A DNA stretch of 64,000 nt, taken from NCBI GenBank assembly GCA_027924585.1, contig BSBM01000200.1, positions 1,116,001-1,180,000 of the forward strand. Direction: 5' to 3'. The position numbers and the translations under genes are program-made. The stretch comes from Larix kaempferi. Its lineage: Eukaryota > Streptophyta > Pinopsida > Pinales > Pinaceae. Positions 15,800 to 26,400 of the stretch are shown here, one piece after another (within the stretch, counting starts at the first letter, position 1; the number at the start of each line of letters is the position of its first letter). The notes below the pieces were generated by a model that did no database searches, was not told the DNA's origin, and saw nothing but the letters and a program-made list of their open reading frames with translations.

Positions 15800-18700
15800 G
15801 AAAATGTGCTTTATTTCTTAAATGGAATCAACAAAGTATGCACATTCTACGTCATAACGACCTTCTATAGATGGCACATGCGTCCGGAAATAAGAAGAGC
15901 TTACTTCCCCCGTTTTTTAAAATCACAGCTTCTAGAAGGTTTACATGATTTCGTAAAAATCACGAGTTTTTAGAAAATGTGTTTTATTTCATAAATGGAA
16001 TCAACAAAGTATGCACATTCTGTGTCATAACGACTTTCTATAGTTTGCGCATGCGTTTGGAAATAAGAAAAGCTTACTTCCCCTGTTATTTAAAATCACA
16101 GCTTCTAGAAGGTTTACATGATTTCTTTAAAAACACGAGTTTTTAGAAAATGTGTTTTATTTCATAAATGGAATCAACAAAGTATGCACATTCTACGTAA
16201 TAACGAATTTCTATAGTTTGCGCATTCGACCGGAAATAAGAAAAGCTTACTTCCACCGTTTTTTAAAATCACAGCTTCTAGAAGGTTTACATGATTTCGT
16301 AAAAAACACGAGTTTTTAGAAAATGTGTTTTATTTCATAAATGGAATCAACAAAGTATGCACATTCTACGTCTTAACGACTTTCTATAGTTTGCGCATGC
16401 ATTTGGAAATAAGAACAGCTTACTTCCCCCGTTTTTTAAAATCACAGCTTCTAGAAGGTTTACATGATTTCTTAAAAAAGACGAGTTTTTAGAAAATGTG
16501 TTTTATTTCATAAATGGAATCAACAAAGTATGCACATTCTACGTCATAACGACTTTCTATAGTTTGCGCATGCGTTTGGAAATAAGAACAGCTTACTTCC
16601 CCCGTTTTTTAAAATCACAGCTTCTATAAGGTTTACATGATTTGTTAAAAAACACGAGTTTTTAGAAAAGGTGTTTAATTTCATAAATGGAATCAACAAA
16701 GTATGCACATTGTACGTCACAATGACTTTCTATAGTTTGTGCATCCGTTTGGAAATAAGAAAAGCTTACCTCCCCCGTTTTTTAAAATCACAGCTTCTTG
16801 AAGGTTTACATGATTTCATAAAAAACACGAGTTTTTAGAAAATGTGTTTTATTTCATGAATGGAATCAAAAAGTATGCACATTCTACGTCATAACGACTT
16901 TCTATAGTTTTGCACATGCGTCCGGAAATAAGAAAAGCTTACTTCCCCCGTTTTTTAAAATCACGGCTTCTAGAAGGTTTACATGATTTCTTAAGAAACA
17001 CGAGTTTTTAGAAAATGTGTTTTATTTCATAAATGGAATCAACAAAGTATGCACATTCTACATCATAACGACTTTCTATAGTTTACGCACGTGTTTGGAA
17101 ATAAGAAAAGCTTACTTCCCTCGTTTTTTAAAATCACAGCTTCCAGAAGGTTTACATGATTTCGTAAAAAACAAGAGTTTTTAGAAAATGTGTTTTATTT
17201 CATAAATGGAATCAACAAAGTATGCACATTCTACGTCATAACGACTTTCTATAGTTTGCGCATGCGTCCGGAAATAAGAAAAGCTTACTTCCCCCGTTTT
17301 TTAAAATCACAGCTTCTAGAAGGTTTACATGATTTCTTAAAAAACACGAGTTTTTAGAAAATGTGTTTTATTTCATAAATGGAATCAACAAAGTATGCAG
17401 ATTCTACGTCATAACGACTTTCGATAGTTTGCGCATGCATTTGGAAATAACAAAAGCTTACTTCCCCCGTTTTTTAAAATCACAGCTTCTAGAAGGTTTA
17501 CATGATTTCGTAAAAAACACGAGTTTTTAGAAAATGTGTTTTATTTCATAAATGGAATCAACAAAGTATGCACATTCTGTGTCATAACGACTTTCTATAG
17601 TTTGCGCATGCGTTTGGAAATAAGAAAATCTTACTTCCCCCGTTTTTTAAAATCACAGCTTCTAGAAGGTTTACATGATTTCTTAAAAAACACGAGTTTT
17701 TAGAAAATGTGTTTTATTTCATAAATGGAATCAACAAAGTATGCACATTCTGCGTCATAACGACTTTCTATAGTTTGCGCATTCGTCCGGAAATAAGAAA
17801 AGCTTACTTCCACCGTTTTTTAAAATCACAGCTTCTAGAAGGTTTACATGATTTCGTAAAAAACACGAGTTTTTAGAATATGTGCTTTATTTCATAAATG
17901 GAATCTACAAGGTATGCACATTCTACATCATAACGAATTTCTATAGTTTGCGCATTCGTCCGGAAATAAGAAAAGCTTACTTCCACAGTTTTTTTAAATC
18001 ACAGCTTCTAGAAGGTTTACATGATTTCGTAAAAAACACTTGTTTTTAGAAAATGTGTTTATTTCAGAAATGGAATCTAGAAAGTATGCACATTCTACGT
18101 CATAACGACTTTTTATAGTTTGCGCATGCGTCCGGAAATAAGAAAAGCTTACTTCCACCGTTTTTTTAAATCACAGCTTCTAGAAGGTTTACATGATTTC
18201 GTAAAAAACACGAGTTTTTAGAAAATGTGTTTTATTTCATAAATGGAATTTACAAAGTATGCACATTCTACGTCATAACGACTTTCTATAGTTTGTGCAT
18301 GCGTCCGGAAATAAGAAAAGCTTACTTCCCCCGTTTTTTAAAATCACAGCTTCTAGAAGGTTTACCTGATTTCTTAAAAAACACGAGTTTTTAGAAAATG
18401 TGTTTTATTTCATAAATGGAATCAACAAAGTATGCACATTCTATGTCATAACGACTTTCTATAGTTTGCGCATGCGTCCGGAAATAAGAAAAGCTTACTT
18501 CCCCTGTTTTTTGAAATCACAGCTTCTAGAAGGATTACATGATTTCTTAAAAAACACGAGTTTTTAGAAAATGTGTTTTATTTCATATATGGAATCAACA
18601 AAGTATGCACATTCTGCGTCATAACGACTTTCTATAGTTTGCGCATGCGTTTGGAAATAAGAAAAACTTACTTCCCCCGTTTTTTAAAATCACAGCTTCT

Positions 18701-19431
18701 AGAAGGTTTACATGATTTCTTTAAAAACACGAGTTTTTAGAAAATGTGTTTTATTTCATAAATGGAATCAACAAAGTATGCACATTCTACGTAATAACGA
18801 CTTTCTATAGTTTGCGCATTCGACCGGAAATAAGAAAAGCTTACTTCCACCCTTTTTTAAAATCATGGCTTCTAGAAGGTTTACATGATTTCGTAAAAAA
18901 CACGAGTTTTTAGAAAATGTGTTTTATTTCATAAATGGAATCAACAAAGTATGCACATTCTACGTCATAACGACTTTCTATAATTTGTGCATGCGTCCAG
19001 AAATAAGAAAAGCTTACTTCCACCATTTTTCAAAATCACAGCTTCTAGAAGGTTTACATGATGTCTTAAAAAACACGAGTTTTTAGAAAATGTGTTTTAT
19101 TTCATAAATGGAATCAACAAAGTATGCACATTCTACGTCATAACGACTTTCTATAGTTTGCGCATGCATTTCGAAATAAGAAAAGCTTACTTCCCCCGTT
19201 TTTTAAAATCACAGCTTCTACAAGGTTTAAATGATTTGTTAAAAAACACGAGTTTTTAGAAAATGTGTTTTATTTCATAAATGGATAAACAAAGTATGCA
19301 CATTCTACGTCATAACGACTTTCTATAGTTTGCGCATGCGTTTGGAAATAAGAAAAGCTTACCTCCCCCGTTTTTTAAAATCACAGCTTCTTGGAGGTTT
19401 ACATGATTTCGTAAAAAACATGAGTTTTTAG
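15800..19431 (+). repeat. Higher-order satellite duplication, copy 2 (21 monomers)
   Basis: Second copy of the 12.3-15.8 kb segment. It carries one extra monomer near 16260-16470, which accounts for the change of offset from 20 to 21 monomers. Two adjacent monomers here both carry AATAAGAACAGC (about 16408 and 16581), one period apart, which fits a single-monomer duplication after the larger event. Point differences between the copies are scattered, so this event is older than the 30.7-36.0 kb duplication. Confidence 0.78.
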
Positions 19432-21820
19432 AAAATGTGCTTTATTTCATAAATGGAATCAACAAAGTATGCACATTCTACATCATAACGAATTTCTATA
19501 GTTTGCGCATGCGTCCGGAAATAAGAAAAGCTTACTTCCCCCGTTTTTTAAAATGACAGCATCTAGAAGGTTTACATGATTTCGTAAAAAACACGAGTTT
19601 TTAGAAAATGTGTTTTATTTCATGAATAGAATCAACAAACTATGCACATTCTACGTCATAACGACTTTCTATAGTTTGCGCATGCGTCCGGAAATAAGAA
19701 AAGCTTACTTCCCCCGTTTTTTAAAATCACAGCTTCTAGAAGGTTTACATGATATCTTAAAAAACACGAGTTTTTAGAAAATGTGTTTTATTTCATAAAT
19801 GGAATCAACAAAGTATGCACATTCTACGTCATAACGACTTTCTATAGTTTGCGGATGCGTTTGGAAATAAGAAAAGCTTACTTCCACCGTTTTTCAAAAT
19901 CACAGCTTCTAGAAGGTTTACATGATTTCTTAAAAAACACGAGTTTTTAGAAAATGTGTTTTATTTCATAAACGGAATCAACAAAGTATGCACATTCTAC
20001 GTCATAACGACTTTCTATAGTTTGCGCATGCGTTTGGAAATAAGAAAAGCTTACTTCCCCCGTTTTTTAAAATCACAGCTTCTAGAAGGTTTACATGATT
20101 TCGTAAAAAACACAAGTTTTTAGAAAATGTGTTTTATTTCATAAATGGAATCAACAAAGTATGCACATTCTACGTCATAACGACTTTCTATAGTTTGCGC
20201 ATGCGTCCGGAAATAAGAAAAGCTTACTTCCACCGTTTTTTTAAATCACAGCTTCTAGAAGGTTTACATGATTTCGTAAAAAACACGAGTTTTTAGAAAA
20301 TGTGTTTTATTTCATAAATGGAATCTACAAAGTATGCACATTCTATGTCATAACAACTTTCTATAGTTTGTGCATGCGTCCGGAAATAAGAAAAGCTTAC
20401 TTCCCCCATTTTTTAAAATCACAGCTTCTAGAAGGTTTACATGATTTCTTAAAAAACACGAGTTTTTAGAAAATGTGTTTTATTTCACAAATGGAATCAA
20501 CAAAGTATGCACATTCTACGTCATAACGACTTTCTATAGTTTGCGCATGCGTTTGGAAATAAGAAAAGCTTACTTCCCCTGTTTTTTAAAATCACAGCGT
20601 CTAGAAGGATTACATGATTTCTTAAAAAACAAGAGTTTTTAGAAAATGTGTTTTATTTCATAAATGGAATCAACAAAGTATGCACATTCTACGTCATAAG
20701 GACTTTCTATAGTTTGTGCATGCGTCCGGAAATAAGAAAAGCTTACTTCCCCCGTTTTTTAAAATCACAGCTTCTAGAAGGTTTACATGATTTCTTAAAA
20801 AACACGAGTTTTTAGAAAATGTGTTTTATTTCATAAATGGAATCAACAAAGAATGCACATTATACTTCATAACGACTTTCTATAGTTTGCGCATGCGTCC
20901 GGAAATAAGAAAAGCTTACTTCCACCGTTTTTTTAAATCACAGCTTCTAGAAGGTTTACATGATTTCGTAAAAAACACTTGTTTTTAGAAAATGTGCTTT
21001 ATTTCATAAATGGAATCAACAAAGTATGCACATTCTACGTCATAACAACTTTCTATAGTTTGCGCATGCGTTTGGAAATAAGAAAAGCTTACTTCCCCCG
21101 TTTTTTTAAATCACAGCTTCTAGAAGGTTTACACGATTTCGTAAAAAAACACGAGTTTTTAGAAAATGTGTTTTATTTCATAAATGGAATCAACAAAGTA
21201 TGCACATTCTACGTCATAACGACTTTCTATAGTTTGCGCATGCGTCCGGAAATAAGAAAAGCTTACTTCCCCCGTTTTTTAAAATCACAGCTTCTAGATG
21301 GTTTACATGATTTCGTAAAAAACACGAGTTTTTGGAAAATGTGTTTTATTTCATAAATGGAATCTACCAAGTATGCACATTCTACGTCATAACGACTTTC
21401 TATAGTTTACGCATGCGTTTGGAAATAAGAAAAGCTTACTTCCCCTGTTTTTTAAAATCACAGCCTCTAGAAGGTTTACATGATTTCTTAAAAAACACGA
21501 GTTTTTAGAAAATGTGTTTTATTTCATAAATGGAATCAAGAAAGTATGCACATTCTACGTCATAACGACTTTCTATAGTTTGCGTATGCGTCCGGAAATA
21601 AGAAAAGCTTACTTCCACCGTTTTTTAAAATCACAGCTTCTAGAAGGTTTACATGATTTCTTAAAAAACACGAGTTTTTAGAAAATGTGTTTTATTTCAT
21701 AAATGGAATCTACAAAGTATGCACATTCTACGTCATAACGACTTTCTATAGTTTGCGCATTCGTCCGGAAATAAGAAAAGCTTACTTCCACCTTTTTTTA
21801 AAATCACAACTTCTAGAAGG

Positions 21821-21825
21821 TTTAC
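21821..21825. repeat. Target-site duplication, left copy (TTTAC)
   Basis: TTTAC lies directly before the TG of the 5' LTR and is repeated directly after the CA of the 3' LTR at 29208-29212. Five-base duplications are typical of Ty1/copia integration. Joining the flanks through one TTTAC restores an ordinary monomer (GGTTTACATGATTTC), so the element inserted inside a satellite unit. Confidence 0.97.
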
Positions 21826-21888
21826 TGTTGATGTATATGTAACTTCGGAATGTAATTCATTTTTATATTATATATATATTTATTGTAC

Positions 21889-21920
21889 CCTTATAAGAGA
21901 TGTGTTATTCCTCTATAAGG
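21889..21920. other. Imperfect inverted repeat in LTR upstream region
   Basis: CCTTATAAGAG (21889-21899) is followed after 11 bases by CTCTATAAGG (21911-21920), its near-complement with one base missing. The same pair occurs in the 3' LTR at 28663-28694. It lies about 160 bp upstream of the TATA box, so it could be a palindromic control element. Role not known. Confidence 0.45.
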
Positions 21921-22079
21921 AAGTGTCGTCATGAGGATTGACAAGTGTCGCAAGTGTGTGTACTTGCCGATGGGTTATTAGACCACCTTATGGGGTCAGC
22001 CCTGATTAATATATAATATATTGTGAGTGTATCAAAGTAGACAAGTCGGCCCCAGTAGGTCACTGGGCAAAAAGGTGAG

Positions 22080-22087
22080 TATAAATA
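22080..22087 (+). promoter_or_regulatory. TATA box of 5' LTR promoter
   Basis: TATAAATA, 254 bp into the LTR and identical in the 3' LTR, is the best TATA match in the element on the coding strand. Transcription would be expected to start about 25-35 bp downstream (about 22112-22122), defining U3 upstream and R/U5 downstream. The start site is inferred. Confidence 0.65.
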
Positions 22088-22104
22088 GAGATAGGAGATC
22101 TCTA
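22086..22104 (+). other. Perfect 7-bp stem hairpin overlapping the TATA box
   Basis: TAGAGAT (22086-22092) and ATCTCTA (22098-22104) are perfect inverted repeats around a 5-base loop AGGAG. In the 3' LTR the stem is conserved while the loop reads ACGAG. It begins within the TATA box and ends before the expected start site. It could be a protein-binding palindrome. Function unknown. Confidence 0.4.
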
Positions 22105-22433
22105 TTTTACTCACTCGGAAAAGTAACTATCTCTCTCTCTGAAAAGTGGCGCACTAGTGAGGAGGAGGAGGATCATCTGCTAGGAGACTATCTCAGTGTT
22201 ATTTGGTTGTATTTTGGTTGAGCCGTTGCTCTCTCTATCTCTGAGGAAGTTGTGGGGTTTTTCACCTTAGGGTTTTCCCCACGGAAACTCTGTGTCTCTT
22301 ATCTCTATGCTTTTGATTCTTGCGATGCTTGTGATGCTTGTCATATTATGATTGTCATGCATTGATATACTGTAGATGTTATTCTCTCAGCAAAGATCCT
22401 AGAGTATAATGATTTAATACTAAAAATTTAACA

Positions 22434-22447
22434 TGGTATCAAAGCTT
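22434..22447 (+). other. Primer-binding site (initiator tRNA-Met type)
   Basis: TGGTATCAAAGCTT directly abuts the 5' LTR. Plant copia elements prime minus-strand synthesis from initiator tRNA-Met, whose complement begins TGGTATCAGAGC. The match here is 11 of 12, with A in place of G at the ninth position. Confidence 0.9.
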
Positions 22448-23007
22448 AACTGAGAAGAAGACATTTTGCAGTGACGAAAGCTTGTATTCCTTGTTTATTT
22501 GGTTTCTCTCCACAGATTTTTGAAATTAAGTATAGTAGATTGGATCTACTCATCAAGGCGCATCTATCTGTCCAATCAGAATTCAGTTCCGAGCATTTTC
22601 ATATTTGGCCCTAAAAATTAGGGTTTCCACAAAAATAGGAATTTCTGGAAACTGAAGGCACAGCTGGAAGCTCCTTGCAAAAATCGAAGGTTTGAGCTTT
22701 GGATCGAGATTTTTGGCTGGGTAGATCTCCGGGAAACTCAAACCCTAATTCAGGGCTCTCCCTAGTGAACCCGGGAGGACAAAAAGGCAATTTTGAAGGG
22801 CAAGACCTTGCTGATCTCAAATTCTGAATGTACTAGGCTGATCAGCTCTCCAAGGCGCATCTTTCTATCCTTTCGGAATTTTGAAATTCACATTTTGAAT
22901 TTTTAGGGTTTCTCTGACAAACCCTAATCCGGGACCAGATCCAGTTTTCAGCACTTCAAGTGGTAAGTCCTAAATATTTTCTATTTCCATTTGAAGTACT
23001 CTTAACG
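22448..23007 (+). other. Untranslated leader between PBS and gag
   Basis: About 560 bp with no convincing gene. It has an imperfect internal duplication: CAAGGCGCATCT occurs near 22554 and 22852, each followed by a similar stretch ending in a telo-box. Four exact telo-box motifs lie here: TTAGGGTTT at 22618-22626 and 22903-22911, AAACCCTAA at 22740-22748 and 22919-22927. The packaging signal would be expected in this region, but I cannot locate it. Confidence 0.75.
22903..22927. promoter_or_regulatory. Inverted telo-box pair (perfect hairpin)
   Basis: TTAGGGTTT (22903-22911) and AAACCCTAA (22919-22927) are perfect inverted repeats around a 7-base loop, about 80 bp before the gag start. In plants AAACCCTAA is the telo-box bound by TRB-type Myb proteins and found in promoters and 5' leaders of growth-related genes. 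Binding here is inference. Confidence 0.55.
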
Positions 23008-23349
23008 ATGTCTCTCCACACTAAGCTTGAGGATAAGCTTGAAGGGGCTGATAACTTCCGAGCTTGGAAGTATAGGATTGGGTTAATCCTGGAAGAGAAT
23101 GAGTTGGACTCATATGTGAAAGAAGACATCCCTATCCCAGAGGATGAAGAAGCCAAGGCATTGCACAAGAAGAACTTGGTCAAGGCAAAGAGAATCATTG
23201 CTGATTCTATCAAAGACCATCTCATTCCTCATGTGTCTTCTCTTAAGACACCCAAAGAGATGTTTGAATCTTTGACCAAGCTATTTGAAGGAAAGAACAT
23301 AAATCGAAAGATGACCCTGCGGAACCAATTGAAAGCAGTGAAGTTTTAG
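23008..23349 (+). pseudogene. gag: gag N-terminal part, ended by in-frame TAG
   Basis: Encodes the start of the capsid-like Gag protein of a copia element (UBN2/retrotran_gag_2 type), which assembles the cytoplasmic particle in which reverse transcription occurs. The frame is open from 22960, but I choose the ATG at 23008 (start MSLHTKLEDKLEGADNFRAW) because a conserved plant copia Gag pattern (KLEG-x-NFRAWKYRI) begins just after it, whereas the 16 upstream residues look like untranslated leader. It has 113 codons and then TAG at 23347-23349. The same frame continues open from 23350 with typical Gag sequence (NGETIQSYFSRV...), so the stop interrupts Gag itself rather than marking a gag/pol boundary. 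Either it is a disabling mutation, or expression needs readthrough. Confidence 0.85.
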
Positions 23350-23421
23350 AATGGAGAAACCATTCAATCTTACTTTTCAAGGGTCTCCCGGATCAAGGAA
23401 CAATTAGAAGCAGTAGACGAA

Positions 23422-26400
23422 ATGGTGGAGAATGGTGAAGTGGTGATGACCACTCTAAATGGCCTACCCAGGTCATGGGATTCCTTTATTCAAGGAATTT
23501 GTGCAAGGAAGAAGTTGATCTCATTCAGTAGACTTCGGGAAGAATGCTCTCAAGAAGAAGCTAGACTTATAGCTCGTGAAGAAAAGATGGGAGGTGAAGA
23601 TCAAGCTCTTGCAACTCACACCAAAAGAAGCAAAGCCATGAAGGATCACTCTCGCCACAATAGATCCTATAAAAAGAACAAGAAAGACCTAAGATGCTTC
23701 ACATGCAATGAGAAGGGTCACTTTGCTTCAGATTGTCCCAAGAACAAAAGGGATAATAACAACAACTCCAGTAAGAAGAAGAAGGGCAGCAAAAGAAGGT
23801 TTCATGCTCATGCTTCCGAAGATGATGAACCTCCAAAGAAGAAGGCTAGGGCAGAAAGTGATAGTGATGATGACTCATCAAGTGAAGAAGAGTATGTTCT
23901 GATCTCTGCTCTCACAGGTACTATTTCTCATGGTTGTAATGATTGGTTGATTGATAGTGGGGCCTCCAAACACATGATTGGGTTCAAGGAATCTTTTGTG
24001 AACCTTTCTGAACATGAATCACCCCATAAGGTGAAACTTGGGGATGATTATCAATATCCAATCAAAGGAAGTGGTGAAGCCTCCTACAACCTAGATTCCG
24101 GAAAATCATTGAAGATGAAAGAAGTACTGTATGTACCTGGAATCAAGAAGAACTTACTCTCCATCTCTGCATTGGATGCAAAAGGTATGAGAGTTGCATT
24201 TGTGGATGGCCAAGTCCTAATGTGGCCAAAGGGAAAGAACATAGATGATGCAGTAGTGATTGGAGAGCAAGAGGGAGGCTTGTATAAATTGAAGGGGCAA
24301 CCTGAACATGCCATGGTACATGAATCCATGGAGCCAAGTGAACTTTGGCATAGAAGACTTGCTCATATGCACTATAGGGCACTTCCAATTGCAAGCAAGG
24401 CAGTAGAGGGTCTTCATGAAATCAAGACCAAACATGAAGGTGTCTGCAAAGGATGTGCAAAAGGAAAGAACACTAAGAAGGCTTTCCCAAGCAGTGAAAG
24501 CAAGGCAAAAGACATTCTGGAAACCATCCACTCAGATGTATGTGGCCCCATGTCATCCAGTTCCCTAAGTGGGTATGTTTACTATGTATCATTTATTGAT
24601 GACTTCTCCAGAAAGACTTGGGTATACTTCTTGAAAGGCAAAGATGAGGTGCTTGACAAATTCAAGGAATTCAAAAACTTAATGGAGAATCAAACTGACA
24701 AGAAGATCAAAACCTTCAGATCCGACAATGGTGGAGAATTCACTTCAAATGACTTCAAGAAACTTTGCAGTGATTCAGGGATTAAGAGGGAGTTGACTGC
24801 TCCTTATAATCCTCAACAAAATGGAGTTGTAGAAAGGAAGAACAGAACTATCATGGAAGCAGCAAGGGCAATGTTGCATGATCAAGATCTTCCTATGCAT
24901 CTATGGGCAGAAGCAGCCAGAACAGCTGTATACGTGCAGAACAGAACACCCCACAAGATATTGGAAAACAAGACACCAGAAGAGGTCTTTTCTGGTAAAA
25001 GACCTGAAGTCAGCCATCTCAGAATATTTGGTTGTCCAGTATATACTCATGTCCCAAAAGAAAAGAGGACTAAACTAGATCCTTCAGGAAAGAAGGGCAT
25101 CTTTGTGGGTTATAGTGAAAGCTCGAAGGCTTACAGAATATACTTTCCAGGGTTCAAGAAGATTGATGTCAGTAGGGATGTAACATTTGATGAAAACTCA
25201 GCATTCATCAAATCAAGGAAGGAACCTACTGAAGTTTATGAAGAACCTAAGGAAACAAGATTTCAGGACACTACCATGACTGAAGCAGTTCCAGAAGCTA
25301 TTCGTGAGTTTGAAGATCCACAAGAACCTGTAGATCCACCCCGTGAGGATAACTCTCACAAGAGGAAACCTGTATGGGCTAGAGAGCTCATTCATGATGC
25401 AGAAAGATTTGGCATTCCAGAAGAAGAACACAGAGCAAAGAAGAGAACCAGATCACACACCACTTATGTTGCTTTACTCTGTGACATTATGAACAAAGAG
25501 CCTTCCAGTTATGAAGAGGCAGCAGAAAAGAAAGAATGGAAGGATTCTATGGTTGAGGAATACCAATCAATAATGAAGAATGATGTTTGGGATGTTGTCC
25601 CAAGACCTAAAGAGAAGTCTGTTGTGACTTCCAAGTGGATCTACAAAATCAAGCATGCTGCAGATGGCAGTGTGGAAAAATACAAAGCAAGATTCGTAGC
25701 TCGTGGTTTCTCTCAAAGAGAAGGAATAGATTATGAAGAAACCTTTGCACCTGTAGCCAGGTATACTTCCATCAGAACAGTGCTTGCCCTGGCTGCAGCA
25801 ATGAAATGGAAAATACACCAGATGGATGTCAAGACTGCTTTCTTGAATGGTGTAGTAGAAGAGGAAGTATATGTGGAACAGCCACTCGGTTTTGAAATAC
25901 ATGACAGGGAATCATATGTATGCAGATTGAAGAAAGCCTTATATGGCTTGAAGCAAGCTCCCAGAACCTGGTATGGTAGGATGGACAGTTTCCTATCTAG
26001 TTTGGGATTTATCAAGAGTAAAGCGGATTCCAACCTTTACTACAAGGTTGAGGAAGGGAATCCTGTGATTCTACTACTGTATGTGGATGACCTATTTGTG
26101 ACAGGAGATGACAGACTGATTGCAGATACTAAAAGGAAGCTTGCAGCTGAATTCAACATGAAAGATTTGGGAATGATGCACTATTTCCTAGGTATGGAGG
26201 TGTGGCAGAGTGCAGGTGGGATCTTCCTTGGTCAAGGGAAGTACACAGTAGATATCCTGAAGAGATTTGGGATGATGGATTGCAAGGCCATGGCCACACC
26301 TATGGCATCGAACCTGAAGCTTCTATGTGATGCTTCTTCTGAGCCGGTTGATATCACTATGTATCGTCAGATGATTGGGTCCTTGATGTACCTGACGAAC

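Larger units (their letters stand above)
1..21825 (+). repeat. 173-bp satellite array, left block (~126 monomers)
   Basis: Head-to-tail tandem satellite. The landmark TTTAAAATCAC recurs at 1, 174, 348 and 521, and the copy near 21798 is 126 periods later with a net change of one base, so the period is 173 bp and indels are rare. In order, a monomer contains TTTAAAATCACAG, the palindrome CTTCTAGAAG, GGTTTACATGATTTC, TAAAAAACACGAG, TTTTTAGAAAATGTG, TTTCATAAATGGAATC, AAAGTATGCACATTC, TACGTCATAACGAC, TATAGTTTGCGCATGCG, TCCGGAAATAAG and AAAAGCTTACTTCC. All copies are in one orientation. Nothing else interrupts the block and it holds no gene. The unit length is close to one nucleosome repeat, as in many centromeric and heterochromatic plant satellites, but centromere function is inference only. 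I do not recognise the family. Confidence 0.97.
21826..22433 (+). repeat. 5' LTR (608 bp)
   Basis: Starts TGTTGATG and ends TTTAACA, giving a 4-bp terminal inverted repeat (TGTT/AACA). It matches 28600-29207 over its full length at an offset of 6774 bp with about 10 substitutions and no indel. It contains an AT-rich stretch near 21866-21884, an imperfect inverted repeat (21889-21920), a TATA box (22080), a hairpin just downstream of it, and one telo-box TTAGGGTTT (22267-22275). Short open frames inside it are not genes. Confidence 0.97.

Noticed and set aside
21929-22221. Open frames on both strands in the 5' LTR, repeated in the 3' LTR (28703-28995)
   Set aside because: They lie in promoter and untranslated sequence and match no family I know. 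They are duplicated only because the LTRs are.
22618-22927. Interstitial telomere repeat
   Set aside because: The motifs are single telo-boxes separated by unrelated sequence and in both orientations, not tandem TTTAGGG copies.
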